NCBI RefSeq assembly: GCF_003231275.1
Contig: NZ_QKVL01000002.1
Location: 308,279 to 372,278 of the forward strand
Direction of reading: 5' to 3'
DNA: 64,000 nucleotides
Source: Pseudomonas huaxiensis
GTDB taxonomy: Bacteria; Pseudomonadota; Gammaproteobacteria; Pseudomonadales; Pseudomonadaceae
Positions 19,386-27,562 of this stretch are shown here, piece after piece. Positions within the stretch are counted from its first letter, which is position 1. The number at the start of each line of letters is the position of its first letter. The notes under the pieces are model-generated. The model had not been told where the DNA came from and did no database searches. It saw only the letters and a list, made by a program, of their open reading frames with translations. The position numbers and the translations under genes are program-made.

Positions 19386-19935
19386 GATCGCCTTTACCTC
19401 GAATCAGCCTGGCGAGAGCCTTGAGCCCTCGGTGTATGCCCACCTTGACCGCAGGACCGGAAAGCCCGGTCAGACGCGCGGTTTCCTCGACCGACAAGCC
19501 CTCCAGCTTGACGTGGACGATGGGCAGGCGCTGGCGGTCCGGCAGTTGCCCGAGCAGCTTGCCCAGATCGCGACTGGCCTCGGCCGGCGCTTCATCGCTG
19601 GCGGCGAACAGGTCGCTGTCGTCTTCCAGCACATCGTGCAGCGAGTCACGCCGCGCGTAGCTGCGAAAGTGATCGGCCAGCTTGTAGCGGGCGATCGCCT
19701 GAACCCAGACGGTCAGCGGCTGTTGCGCCTGGTAGGTGTGACGGGCGTTGTGCACCGCCAGCAGCACTTCCTGCAGCAGGTCTTCGACTTCCGTCGGGCG
19801 CTGCGCCAGGCGCCGCCGCAAAAAGCCGCGTACATGCACCGCCAGTGCCGCGAGGAATTCGCGATACGCCACGGCGTCGCCAGCCAGCCCGTTCAGCAGC
19901 AATTTCTGCAGTTGGGACTCGCGCTCGTCCAGCAC
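19372..19935 (-). CDS. sigF: ECF sigma factor SigF
   Basis: This is a region 2/region 4 sigma factor. Region 2 is in EVEDLLQEVLLAVHNARHTY and WVQAIARYKLADHFR; region 4 is GLSVEETARLTGLSGPAVKVGIHRG. An ATG at 19959 would give 195 aa, but a SigF-type promoter (TGTAACC-N16-CGAACT, 19948-19976) places that ATG in the promoter spacer. The GTG at 19935 is therefore preferred (187 aa), and it leaves about a dozen residues before LLLNGLAGD, as in family members. It is co-transcribed with nrsF. Confidence 0.85.
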   Translation of the reverse strand: MLDERESQLQKLLLNGLAGDAVAYREFLAALAVHVRGFLRRRLAQRPTEVEDLLQEVLLAVHNARHTYQAQQPLTVWVQAIARYKLADHFRSYARRDSLHDVLEDDSDLFAASDEAPAEASRDLGKLLGQLPDRQRLPIVHVKLEGLSVEETARLTGLSGPAVKVGIHRGLKALARLIRGKGDHEDR

Positions 19936-19947
19936 GTCCTGTGAGTT

Positions 19948-19976
19948 AGTTCGTTGCATCGGCCGCCAGGGTTACA
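19948..19976 (-). promoter_or_regulatory. SigF-type ECF promoter of sigF-nrsF
   Basis: Read on the minus strand: TGTAACC (19970-19976), 16-base spacer, CGAACT (19948-19953). It is the same motif and spacing as before bufA, and the -35/-10 pattern matches that described for Caulobacter SigF. It implies autoregulation. Confidence 0.7.
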
Positions 19977-20093
19977 CAAACAGTGGGTTTATTTTTATCG
20001 AAGCATCTCCGAGGAGTGCGGCGCAAGCGCGGGGAACGAATTCATCACTACAGGTGGCTGGAAGGCTCTTGTCAACAGACCGAGGAATGGCCA

Positions 20094-20189
20094 CCAGGCG
20101 CTAGCCGACAATTCTTTAGCGCTCTCAAGATCGAGCGCCGCCCGCGCGGCGCATCGCGAGCAAGCTCGCTCCTACATTTGTTGCAACGT
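20094..20189 (+). repeat. Left arm of a 96-bp inverted repeat (REP family)
   Basis: This arm pairs with 20319-20414: 91 of 96 bases match in reverse complement, with no gaps. It contains the REP core GCGAGCAAGCTCGCTCCTACA also found at 30931 and 39337. The stretch 19977-20613 has no gene; it holds the two arms, a 129-bp spacer and the buf promoter. Confidence 0.9.
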
Positions 20190-20318
20190 GCCATGGCCTT
20201 TGAGAGTTGGGTTGCCAGCCCTTGGCACCTGACGATGAATCGCAGGGAAGCTGTTGAGGTCGACTCGAAACCGCGCCGTACAAACAAAGCGCTCAACTAT
20301 GGCCTGACAGGCATAGGT

Positions 20319-20414
20319 ACGTTGCAACAAATGTAGGAGCGAGCTTGCTCGCGATGCGCCGCGCGGGCGGCGCTCGATCTCGAGAGCGCTGAAAAGTTGT
20401 CGGCTAGCACCTGG
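20319..20414 (-). repeat. Right arm of a 96-bp inverted repeat (REP family)
   Basis: This is the reverse complement of 20094-20189 with five substitutions. The outer edges (CTAGCCGACAA region) and the inner edge (TTGTTGCAACGT) are both conserved, so the repeat unit is longer than a bare REP and resembles a REPIN. Confidence 0.9.
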
Positions 20415-20533
20415 CCGCCATTACCCGATTTCCTGACTATCGCGTCATGGTCTTCAGGCAGTCCCAAGATATGAAGTCATCCATGCACCTGAGGACGCCA
20501 ACAGACAAACCTCAAAAAATATTTTCAGGGTGC

Positions 20534-20562
20534 TGTAACCCGATCGGCCAACGCGGCGAATT
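20534..20562 (+). promoter_or_regulatory. SigF-type ECF promoter of the buf operon
   Basis: TGTAACC (20534-20540), 16-base spacer, CGAATT (20557-20562). It has the same bases and spacing as the promoter before sigF. Transcription would start near 20569, leaving a leader of about 45 nt before the bufA ATG. Confidence 0.75.
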
Positions 20563-20613
20563 ACTCCATGAGCCGCTGGTAGATCACCACGGTCCATCCC
20601 CTGGAGAAACACC

Positions 20614-20901
20614 ATGAACAACTTCACCCGCCTTACCGCCGCCCTCGCCCTCGCTTCGCTGGCCGGTGCCGCCATGGCCGATGACACGACAACCAAAGCC
20701 GCCAGCGGCGCCGCCATGGAGAAGTGCTACGGCGTCGCCATGGCCGGCAAGAACGATTGCAAAGCCGGTGCCGGCACCACCTGCGCCGGCAGCTCGAAGA
20801 AAGACTACGACGGCATGAGCTGGAAAAACGTCCCGGCCGGCACCTGCACCTCGATCAAGACGCCCACCGGCATGGGCTCGCTGACACCCACTCAGCACTA
20901 A
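20614..20901 (+). CDS. bufA: Bufferin precursor BufA1 (DUF2282)
   Basis: The product is 95 aa. A Sec signal peptide is visible (cleavage expected after AMA, residue 22). The mature part has four cysteines: Cys38 in EKCYG, Cys49 in NDCKAG, Cys57 in TTCAG and Cys78 in GTCT. This is the conserved DUF2282/BufA1 pattern. Family members are RiPP precursors whose core cysteines are converted to thiooxazoles by an MNIO enzyme and which buffer copper in the periplasm. The bufB and bufC genes follow directly. GGAGAAACACC lies before the ATG. Confidence 0.92.
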   Translation: MNNFTRLTAALALASLAGAAMADDTTTKAASGAAMEKCYGVAMAGKNDCKAGAGTTCAGSSKKDYDGMSWKNVPAGTCTSIKTPTGMGSLTPTQH

Positions 20902-20917
20902 GCGCAGGCCACCGACC

Positions 20918-21751
20918 ATGAACGGCATCAACACAATGGGCGCCGGACTCGGGCTCAAGGCCGAACACTACGCGCAAGCCCTGGCGTGCGAGGCTGACGG
21001 CCTGTGGTTCGAGGTCCATCCGGAAAACTACATGGTCGGTGGCCCACGCCTGGCGTGGCTGGAGCGGATCGCCGAACGGCATCGGCTCTCGCTGCACGGT
21101 GTTGCGCTGTCGCTGGCGGCCGACGCCGAACCGGATGCGGCGCACCTGCGCCGCCTGCGGGCGCTGATCGACAGGGTCAGGCCGGCGCTGGTATCGGAGC
21201 ACCTGGCCTGGTCGACCTGGCGCGGCCAGTATCACCCGGACCTGCTGCCGTTTCCGCGCAGCGACGAAGCCCTGCAACGCATCACCGACAATATTCTGCG
21301 CACCCAGGACGCCCTGGGGCGCTGCATCGCCATTGAAAACCCAAGCCATTACCTGCGCCTCGACGGCCACGATCGGGACGAAATCGACTTTCTCGGCGAA
21401 CTGGTGCGGCGCACCGACTGCACCTTGCTGCTGGACGTCAACAACGTCCACGTCAGCGCGCACAACCTCGGTTTCAGCGCGACAGACTACCTCGCACGCT
21501 TTCCCGCCCAGGCCATCAGCGAGCTGCACCTGGCCGGACACAGCGAGGACGACCAGGGCGCCCTGTTGATCGACTCCCATGACGCCGCTATCGCCGAGCC
21601 GGTCTGGGCCCTTTACCGGCAATTGATCCAGCGCATCGGGCCACGTCCCACGCTGATCGAACGCGACGGCAATATCCCCGCGTTCAGCGAATTGCTGGGC
21701 GAACGCGATATCGCCCAGGCCATCCTCGACCAAAACGGAGCCGCACCATGA
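20918..21751 (+). CDS. bufB: Multinuclear non-heme iron oxidase BufB (DUF692)
   Basis: The product is 277 aa, a TIM-barrel DUF692/MNIO protein. The family's metal-ligand motifs are present in order: FEVHPENYM, LHGVALSL, SEHLAW, IENPSHYL, LDVNNVHVSA, LHLAGHS, DSHD and IERDGN. MNIOs oxidatively rearrange cysteine in peptide precursors, here the BufA product encoded 16 bp upstream. It acts in the cytosol before export. Its stop overlaps the bufC start (ATGA). Confidence 0.92.
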   Translation: MNGINTMGAGLGLKAEHYAQALACEADGLWFEVHPENYMVGGPRLAWLERIAERHRLSLHGVALSLAADAEPDAAHLRRLRALIDRVRPALVSEHLAWSTWRGQYHPDLLPFPRSDEALQRITDNILRTQDALGRCIAIENPSHYLRLDGHDRDEIDFLGELVRRTDCTLLLDVNNVHVSAHNLGFSATDYLARFPAQAISELHLAGHSEDDQGALLIDSHDAAIAEPVWALYRQLIQRIGPRPTLIERDGNIPAFSELLGERDIAQAILDQNGAAP

Positions 21752-22503
21752 ACCTGACCCTAGGCCAGTTCCAGGATGCCTTCGTCGCCTCGCTCTATGG
21801 CAACCCTGCAGAGGAGTTGGCGGCACTCACCGACCAGCCGGCCTTCGCGGTGTACCGCAATACCGTGCTGGCCGGCGCCGTCGACGCGTTGTGCGCCAAC
21901 TTTCCCAGTGTCGAGCGGCTGGTCGGCCACGACTGGATGCACGGCGCCGCAGCCGCCTATGCGCAACTCTCGCCGCCGGGCGATCCACGGCTGATCCGCT
22001 ACGGCGCCGGCTTCCCGGAGTTTCTCGATGAGCAGACCGGCGCTCAGGGTACGCCCTGGCTGGCGGACGTTGCGCGCCTGGACTTCGACTGGGCGGTGGC
22101 CTTCAGCGCGCCCGTCGACCCCAGCCTCGACCTCACCGAACTGGCCGGCATGGACGCCGCCGATCTTGCCCACTGCCACCTACGCCCGCGCCGCGGTGTG
22201 CGCTGGCGCTGGTTCCCGCTGCACCCGGTGTTCAGCCTCTGGCGCCACAACAGAGAGGGTCTGGACTGGCCGCCCGCACAACCGTGGATCGCCGAAGGCG
22301 CGCTACTGACGGGCGACGCCGACGGCGTCAGTCATCACCCGCTGGACGCCGGCGGCTGCGCCTTTCTCGATGCCTGCGCTGCCGGCCATGCCCTCGAACA
22401 AGCCGCCTTGCTCGCGGAACAAACCCAACCCGACCTGGACTTCAACGACCTGCTTGGCCGACTGCTCCAGGCCAGGGTCTTCCTGCCCCTCTCACTTGCC
22501 TGA
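21748..22503 (+). CDS. bufC: BufC, DUF2063 partner of the MNIO
   Basis: The product is 251 aa. The N-terminal part is the DUF2063 domain (LGQFQDAFVASLYG, then FAVYRNTVLAGAVDAL and NFPSVERLVG), the usual MNIO partner that recruits the precursor peptide. The start ATG overlaps the bufB stop by 4 bp. The C-terminal half is less conserved and has the look of a RiPP recognition-like domain. Role: precursor binding during modification (known for the family, not shown here). Confidence 0.9.
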   Translation: MNLTLGQFQDAFVASLYGNPAEELAALTDQPAFAVYRNTVLAGAVDALCANFPSVERLVGHDWMHGAAAAYAQLSPPGDPRLIRYGAGFPEFLDEQTGAQGTPWLADVARLDFDWAVAFSAPVDPSLDLTELAGMDAADLAHCHLRPRRGVRWRWFPLHPVFSLWRHNREGLDWPPAQPWIAEGALLTGDADGVSHHPLDAGGCAFLDACAAGHALEQAALLAEQTQPDLDFNDLLGRLLQARVFLPLSLA

Positions 22504-22512
22504 GGTTTCGCC

Positions 22513-22980
22513 ATGGACATCACTCACCCCGCCGCAACCAACCGCTCGCTGCGCCAGCGCTGGAACCGTATCGCCGACTACCTGCAGCACCTGCTGAGCG
22601 ATAACGTGTTGTGCCTGGTGGCGCGATTGGGCATTGCTTCAATCTTCTTCCTTTCCGGCCGGACCAAGGTCGAAGGGTTCCTGAGCATTACCCCCAGCAC
22701 CTACGAACTGTTCCAGAGCGAATACACCCTGCCGCTGGTCTCGCCGTGGCTGGCAGCACATCTGGCGACCTATGCGGAACACCTGTTCCCGCTGCTGCTG
22801 GTGCTCGGTCTGTTCACCCGTCTGTCGGCATTGGCGCTGCTGGGCATGACCCTGGTGATCGAAATTTTCGTGTATCCCGATGCCTGGCCGGTGCACCTGT
22901 CCTGGGCGGGGTTGCTCCTGCTGCTGGTCGCCCGCGGCGCCGGGGCGATTTCGTTGGATCGGCTGTTGCACTTGCGCTGA
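22513..22980 (+). CDS. DoxX family membrane protein of the buf operon
   Basis: The product is 155 aa with four predicted membrane segments and the DoxX signature ([22 protein letters not shown], then [27 protein letters not shown]). DoxX proteins commonly end DUF692 gene clusters and are thought to handle redox or quinone partners in the inner membrane. It lies 9 bp after bufC, so it is the last gene of the operon. Confidence 0.87.
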   Translation: MDITHPAATNRSLRQRWNRIADYLQHLLSDNVLCLVARLGIASIFFLSGRTKVEGFLSITPSTYELFQSEYTLPLVSPWLAAHLATYAEHLFPLLLVLGLFTRLSALALLGMTLVIEIFVYPDAWPVHLSWAGLLLLLVARGAGAISLDRLLHLR

Positions 22981-22998
22981 GCGGCGCGCGAGAAAAAC

Positions 22999-23022
22999 TG
23001 TACAGGGAATTTGACTTGTACA
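22999..23022 (+). promoter_or_regulatory. LitR/CarH-type operator 1 (TGTACA-N12-TGTACA)
   Basis: TGTACA at 22999-23004 and 23017-23022 with exactly 12 bases between. A TTGACT (-35-like) lies inside it at 23011-23016, with TACGCT 16 bases downstream. Binding by a MerR-type B12 photoreceptor would block the promoter in the dark. Confidence 0.8.
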
Positions 23023-23049
23023 GTTTTAGTCATACGCTCTAGGTATACC

Positions 23050-23073
23050 TGTACAAGATTTGTATTTTGTACA
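23050..23073 (+). promoter_or_regulatory. LitR/CarH-type operator 2 (TGTACA-N12-TGTACA)
   Basis: Second exact copy: TGTACA at 23050-23055 and 23068-23073, 12-base spacer. Its start is 51 bp from that of operator 1, and it ends 20 bp before the start codon of the SnoaL-like gene. Two copies in tandem suggest cooperative repression. Confidence 0.8.
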
Positions 23074-23093
23074 AGATTGCCTCGGAGATGCGA

Positions 23094-23516
23094 ATGCCCA
23101 GCTACCTGCAATCCTTTGCCAACCGCTTTGCCACGCTGGATGCGGGCAGCCTCTCGCGGCTGGATGAGTTGTACAGCGACACCATCGTGTTTCGCGATCC
23201 CCTGCACGAAATCAACGGCCTGCCGGCACTGCGGGCCTACTTCGACCAGCTCTACGCCAATGCGCAGGACATCCGCTACGACTTCCACGACCTGGACGAA
23301 GCCGGCACCGGCCGCGGCTACCTGCGCTGGACCCTGCACTTTCGCCACCCGCGCCTGAAGGGCGGCAAGCTGATCAGCCTGGACGGTTGCAGCCACCTGC
23401 GCTGGACCGATCGCGTTCACTTTCACCGCGACTACTTCGATGCCGGCGCCCTGCTCTATGAGCACCTTCCAGTGATGGGCAGCGTAATCGGCTGGCTCAA
23501 GGGCCGGCTGGCATGA
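23094..23516 (+). CDS. SnoaL-like/nuclear transport factor 2 family protein
   Basis: The product is 140 aa with the NTF2/SnoaL cone-fold pattern: FANRFATLDAGSLSRLDELY, then VFRDPLHEINGLPALRAYFDQ. The ATG at 23094 has GGAG six bases upstream; starts a few codons earlier lie in or against that site. It is the first gene of the left operon and directly follows two TGTACA operators. Proteins of this type act as small isomerases, hydrolases or lipid-binding accessories; no catalytic residues can be assigned. Its stop overlaps the SDR start. Confidence 0.83.
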   Translation: MPSYLQSFANRFATLDAGSLSRLDELYSDTIVFRDPLHEINGLPALRAYFDQLYANAQDIRYDFHDLDEAGTGRGYLRWTLHFRHPRLKGGKLISLDGCSHLRWTDRVHFHRDYFDAGALLYEHLPVMGSVIGWLKGRLA

Positions 23517-24265
23517 GCCGCTGCTGGCTGACCGGTGCCAGCAGCGGCATCGGCGCCGCGTTGGCGCTGCGCCTGCTGGAGCAAGGCCATCAGGTGGCGC
23601 TCGGCGGTCGCAACGCCGAGACGCTGGAGCCGCTGGCCCTGCGCTTCCCCGGCCAGGTACTGCTGGCCACGGGCGATGTCAGCGACCCGCAGCAGGTCGC
23701 GGCCATCGTTGCCCGGATCGAACAGGCCTGGGGCGCACTCGACCAGGTGATTCTCAATGCCGGCACCTGCGAATACCTCGAACCCGGCCATTTCGATGCC
23801 GCCGTGGTGGAACGGGTACTGCGCACCAACCTGCTGGGCGTCAGTCATTGCCTGCAGGCGGTGCTGCCACTGCTGCGACGCGGGCAACAGCCGCATCTGG
23901 TGGTGACCGGCAGTTCGGTGACCTGGCTGGCCTTGCCGCGGGCCGGCGCATATGGCGCGTCCAAGGCGGCGCTGCGCTACCTGATCGAGTCGCTGCGCAT
24001 CGAGCTGATCACCGAAGGCATCGACGTCACCCTGGTCAATCCGGGCTTTGTCGACACCCCGCTGACCCAGCGCAACGACTTCCCCATGCCACAGATCTGG
24101 AGCGCCGAGCGCGCCGCGCGGCATATCGCCGAACGCTTGCCGCGGCGCCCGCTGGAAATCAATTTCCCGACCCTTTTCACCCTGGTGCTGCGTCTGCTCG
24201 GCGCACTGCCGGCCCGCTGGCGCCTGAAGCTGGGCCAGCGCCTGGCGCGCAACGAACAGGACTAG
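23513..24265 (+). CDS. Short-chain dehydrogenase/reductase
   Basis: The product is 250 aa, with the SDR cofactor motif TGASSGIG near residue 8, NAG near residue 83, and the catalytic Ser plus YGASK (Tyr and Lys) about residue 150. The C-terminal 30 residues are hydrophobic then basic, suggesting membrane association. It is the second gene of the light-type operon, coupled to the SnoaL-like gene by ATGA. Substrate unknown; a lipid intermediate is plausible given the neighbours. Confidence 0.88.
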   Translation: MSRCWLTGASSGIGAALALRLLEQGHQVALGGRNAETLEPLALRFPGQVLLATGDVSDPQQVAAIVARIEQAWGALDQVILNAGTCEYLEPGHFDAAVVERVLRTNLLGVSHCLQAVLPLLRRGQQPHLVVTGSSVTWLALPRAGAYGASKAALRYLIESLRIELITEGIDVTLVNPGFVDTPLTQRNDFPMPQIWSAERAARHIAERLPRRPLEINFPTLFTLVLRLLGALPARWRLKLGQRLARNEQD

Positions 24266-24270
24266 AACCC

Positions 24271-25518
24271 ATGCGTATCGCCATCATCGGCAGCGGCATC
24301 GCCGGCCTGACCTGTGCCCATCTGCTGTCCCGACACCACGAAGTCACGGTGTTCGAGGCCGCCGACTGGATCGGCGGCCACACCCACACCGTCGATGTGC
24401 AGTGGCAGGGCCAGCACTACGCGGTGGACACCGGTTTTATCGTGTTCAACGACTGGACCTACCCCAATTTCATTCGCCTGCTCGATCACCTCGGCGTAGC
24501 TTCGCGGCCAACCGAAATGAGCTTCTCGGTACACGACCCGCAAACCGGCCTTGAATACAACGGCCACGACCTCGACAGCCTGTTTGCCCAGCGGAGCAAC
24601 CTGCTGTCACCGGGGTTCTGGGGCATGCTGCGCGACATCCTGCGTTTCAACCGCCAGGTGCTGGCCGACCTCGACAGCGGACGCATCGACGCCGCCACTA
24701 CCCTCGGCGACTACCTGCGGGCGCAGCGCTACGGCCAGCGCTTCATCGACCACTATGTCGTGCCCATGGGCTCGGCGATCTGGTCGATGTCGCGCGCCGA
24801 CATGCTCGGTTTTCCCCTGCAATTCTTCGTGCGCTTCTGCCGCAACCACGGCCTGCTGTCGGTGAGCAATCGCCCGCAGTGGCGGGTGATCGAGGGCGGC
24901 TCGCGGGGTTATATCGAGCCGCTGTGCCGCGCCTTCGTCGGCCGGATCCGGCTGAACTGCGCGGTGACGCGGGTCAACCGCGACGACGGCGGCGTAACCC
25001 TCACGTGCCCCACCGGGCCCGAGCGGTTCGACAGCGTAGTGTTCGCCTGCCACAGCGACCAGGCGCTGGCGCTGCTCGATACGCCCAGCCGGGCCGAACG
25101 TGAAGTGCTCGGCGCCCTGCGCTACGCCAGCAACGAGGTCGTCCTGCACACCGATACACGCCTGCTGCCGCAGCGCCGCAAGGCCTGGGCCAGCTGGAAC
25201 TATCGCCTCGGCGGCACGCCGCAGGCACCGGCTGCCCTGACCTACGACATGAACATCCTGCAGGGCATCGAGGCGCCGGTGACCTTCTGCGTGAGCCTCA
25301 ACCAGACCGCTCAGATAGACCCGGCGCAGATACTCGCGCGCTTCGACTACGCCCACCCGCAATACAGCCTCGCGGCGGTGGCGGCGCAAGCGCGTCACGC
25401 CGAATTGCAGGGCCGGCAGCACAGTTACTACTGCGGCGCCTACTGGGCCAACGGCTTCCACGAGGACGGCGTGACCAGCGCGCTGCAGGTCGCCGAACAC
25501 TTCGGAGAACACCTGTGA
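24271..25518 (+). CDS. FAD-dependent amine-oxidase-like protein
   Basis: The product is 415 aa, with the N-terminal FAD-binding motif MRIAIIGSGIAGLTCAHLL, then FEAADWIGGHTHTV, a flavin-containing amine oxidase/desaturase-like fold. The homologue is regularly found with DUF1365 and cyclopropane synthase genes in light or singlet-oxygen regulated clusters. It probably oxidises a fatty-acyl chain rather than an amine (inference from context). The 3' end overlaps the DUF1365 start (GTGA). Confidence 0.88.
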   Translation: MRIAIIGSGIAGLTCAHLLSRHHEVTVFEAADWIGGHTHTVDVQWQGQHYAVDTGFIVFNDWTYPNFIRLLDHLGVASRPTEMSFSVHDPQTGLEYNGHDLDSLFAQRSNLLSPGFWGMLRDILRFNRQVLADLDSGRIDAATTLGDYLRAQRYGQRFIDHYVVPMGSAIWSMSRADMLGFPLQFFVRFCRNHGLLSVSNRPQWRVIEGGSRGYIEPLCRAFVGRIRLNCAVTRVNRDDGGVTLTCPTGPERFDSVVFACHSDQALALLDTPSRAEREVLGALRYASNEVVLHTDTRLLPQRRKAWASWNYRLGGTPQAPAALTYDMNILQGIEAPVTFCVSLNQTAQIDPAQILARFDYAHPQYSLAAVAAQARHAELQGRQHSYYCGAYWANGFHEDGVTSALQVAEHFGEHL

Positions 25519-26327
25519 ACAGCAGCCTGTGTCACGGTTGGGTCAGCCACCGGCGCCTGACGCCGCGAGTCCACGCGTTCCGCTACCGGATCGGCATGCT
25601 CTACGTCGACCTGGACGAACAACCGCAACTGCTCGGTCTGTCACGCTGGCTCGGCACCTCGCTGCTGGCGCCGTTGAGCTGGCGTGAGCGCGACTTCCTG
25701 CCAGCGCTGACCCGGCAAGGCCAGTCGCTGGCCGATGCCGCGCGAACCCTGGTTGGCCAGGCCACCGGCGAAACGCCCGAAGGCGCCGTGCACCTGCTGA
25801 CCCAGCCGCGCAGTTGGGGGCTGTCGTTCAACCCGGTGAGCTTCTATTTCTGCCATGACCGCGACGGGCGCCTGGCGGCCATCCTGCTCGAAGTGCGCAA
25901 CACGCCGTGGCGCGAGCGCTTCCACTACGTGCTGCCGGTGCAGGCCGGGCGACCCCGGCAGTTCGCGGTAGCGAAAGCCTTTCATGTCTCGCCTTTCATG
26001 CCGCTGGACATGGATTACCGCCTGCGCTTTTTCCTCGATGCGCAGCACATTCGCATCCACATGGAGAACTGGCGCGAGGGCCACAAGGTGTTCCAGGCCG
26101 ACCTCGCTCTCAGCCGCCAGGCACTCACGGCCACATCTCTGCGCCGCCATATTCTGGCGTTTCCGTGGATGAGCCTGCGCACGGTGACCTCGATCTACTG
26201 GCAGGCGCTGCGCCTGCTGTTCAAACGCACCCCACTGCATGACCACCACGCCAGCCAGGACAGCCTGGGACTTGGCCGACCCACCCGTGAGGAGTCCGAG
26301 CATGTCCATTCCCACCCTGACCGTTAG
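25515..26327 (+). CDS. DUF1365 domain-containing protein
   Basis: The product is 270 aa from a GTG start coupled to the previous stop. Motifs fit DUF1365: CHGWVSHRRLTPRVHAFRYR at the start, LTQPRSWGLSFNPVSFYFCHD in the middle, and FHVSPFMPLDMDYRLRF. The function is unknown. The family is tightly linked to amine-oxidase-like and cyclopropane-synthase-like genes in lipid modification operons. Its last 26 bp overlap the next gene. Confidence 0.88.
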   Translation: MNSSLCHGWVSHRRLTPRVHAFRYRIGMLYVDLDEQPQLLGLSRWLGTSLLAPLSWRERDFLPALTRQGQSLADAARTLVGQATGETPEGAVHLLTQPRSWGLSFNPVSFYFCHDRDGRLAAILLEVRNTPWRERFHYVLPVQAGRPRQFAVAKAFHVSPFMPLDMDYRLRFFLDAQHIRIHMENWREGHKVFQADLALSRQALTATSLRRHILAFPWMSLRTVTSIYWQALRLLFKRTPLHDHHASQDSLGLGRPTREESEHVHSHPDR

Positions 26328-27561
26328 CAAGTCCACCGGGCTGAGCCCGTTGCTCGGCAGTCTGGCCAGAACCGCGGTGCTCGCGCAACTGCGGCGCTTG
26401 CGCCAGGGGCACCTGCGCCTGATCTACAATGACCGCCAATGGACATTCGGCGACGCCGACAGCCCATTGCAAGCCGAGGTCGAAATCACCGACGAGGCGG
26501 CCTGGAGCCTGGTTGCCAGCAACGGTTCGATCGGCGCCGGCGAGGCGTACATCCACGGTTACTGGCGCAGCCCGGACCTGGCGGCGCTGACCCGCCTGTT
26601 CGTCGCCAACCTGGAGGTCCTCGACGCCCTCGAAAGCGGTCTGGCGCGCCTCGGTCGCCCGGCGCTGCGCCTGCTGCACCGGCTCAACCGCAACAACCGC
26701 AGCGGTTCCAAGCGCAATATCCTCGCCCATTACGACCTCGGCAATGCGCTGTTCGAACGCCTGCTCGACCCGACCATGATGTACTCGGCAGCGCAGTTCG
26801 AAAGCCCCGAACAAAGCCTTGAGCAGGCGCAGTTGAACAAGCTCGAAGGGATCTGCCGCAAGCTCGACCTCAAGGCGGATGAGCACCTGCTGGAAATCGG
26901 CACCGGCTGGGGCAGCCTGGCCATTCATGCGGCCACGCACCATGGCTGCCGGGTCACCACCACCACACTCTCCGACGCCCAGTACGAACACACCCGGGAA
27001 CGGGTGCGAGCACTGGGCCTGGAGCAACGCATCACGGTGCTGCGCGAGGACTACCGCGACTTGCGCGGAAGCTTCGACAAGCTGGTGTCGATCGAGATGA
27101 TCGAAGCGGTCGGCCATCGCTACCTGCCCGCCTATTTCCGCCAATGCGCCGCGCGGCTGAAGGAAAACGGCCTGATGCTGCTGCAGGTCATCACCATCCG
27201 CGACCAGCGCTACGCCCAGGCACGGCGTTCGGTCGACTTCATCCAACGCTACATTTTTCCCGGTGGCGCCCTGCCCTCGCTGAGCGTGCTGCTGGATACC
27301 GCCAGCCGGCAGACCGCGCTGAACCTGATCCACATGGAAGACTTCGGCCAGGATTACGCGCGCACCCTGCGGCACTGGCGCGACAACCTGAACCAGTCAC
27401 GGTCCGCGCTGCTGGAACTGGGGTATGACGAAACCTTCCAGCGGCTCTGGGAGTTCTACCTGTGCTACTGCCAGGGCGGTTTCGAAGAGCGGGCAATCGG
27501 CGTCGCCCAATTGCTGTGGGCTGGCCCGACTGCGCGGCGAGCGCCGCTGCCGGGCGCCTGA
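26302..27561 (+). CDS. Cyclopropane-fatty-acyl-phospholipid synthase-like SAM methyltransferase
   Basis: The product is 419 aa. The class I SAM motif is LLEIGTGWGSLAIHAA. CFA-synthase blocks are HYDLGNALFERLLDPTMMYS, SIEMIEAVGHRYLPAYF and DFIQRYIFPGGALPS. The start ATG at 26302 has GAGGAG seven bases upstream and lies inside the DUF1365 end. The family methylates unsaturated acyl chains of phospholipids. In this neighbourhood (FAD oxidase, DUF1365) it could make cyclopropane or methylated/furan fatty acids; the sequence alone does not decide. Confidence 0.9.
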   Translation: MSIPTLTVSKSTGLSPLLGSLARTAVLAQLRRLRQGHLRLIYNDRQWTFGDADSPLQAEVEITDEAAWSLVASNGSIGAGEAYIHGYWRSPDLAALTRLFVANLEVLDALESGLARLGRPALRLLHRLNRNNRSGSKRNILAHYDLGNALFERLLDPTMMYSAAQFESPEQSLEQAQLNKLEGICRKLDLKADEHLLEIGTGWGSLAIHAATHHGCRVTTTTLSDAQYEHTRERVRALGLEQRITVLREDYRDLRGSFDKLVSIEMIEAVGHRYLPAYFRQCAARLKENGLMLLQVITIRDQRYAQARRSVDFIQRYIFPGGALPSLSVLLDTASRQTALNLIHMEDFGQDYARTLRHWRDNLNQSRSALLELGYDETFQRLWEFYLCYCQGGFEERAIGVAQLLWAGPTARRAPLPGA

Positions 27562-27562
27562 G

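Noticed and set aside
23170..23182. Single TGTACA inside the SnoaL-like gene, and others in the autotransporter
   Set aside because: These hexamers lack a partner at 12 bases and lie in coding sequence, so they are not counted as operators.
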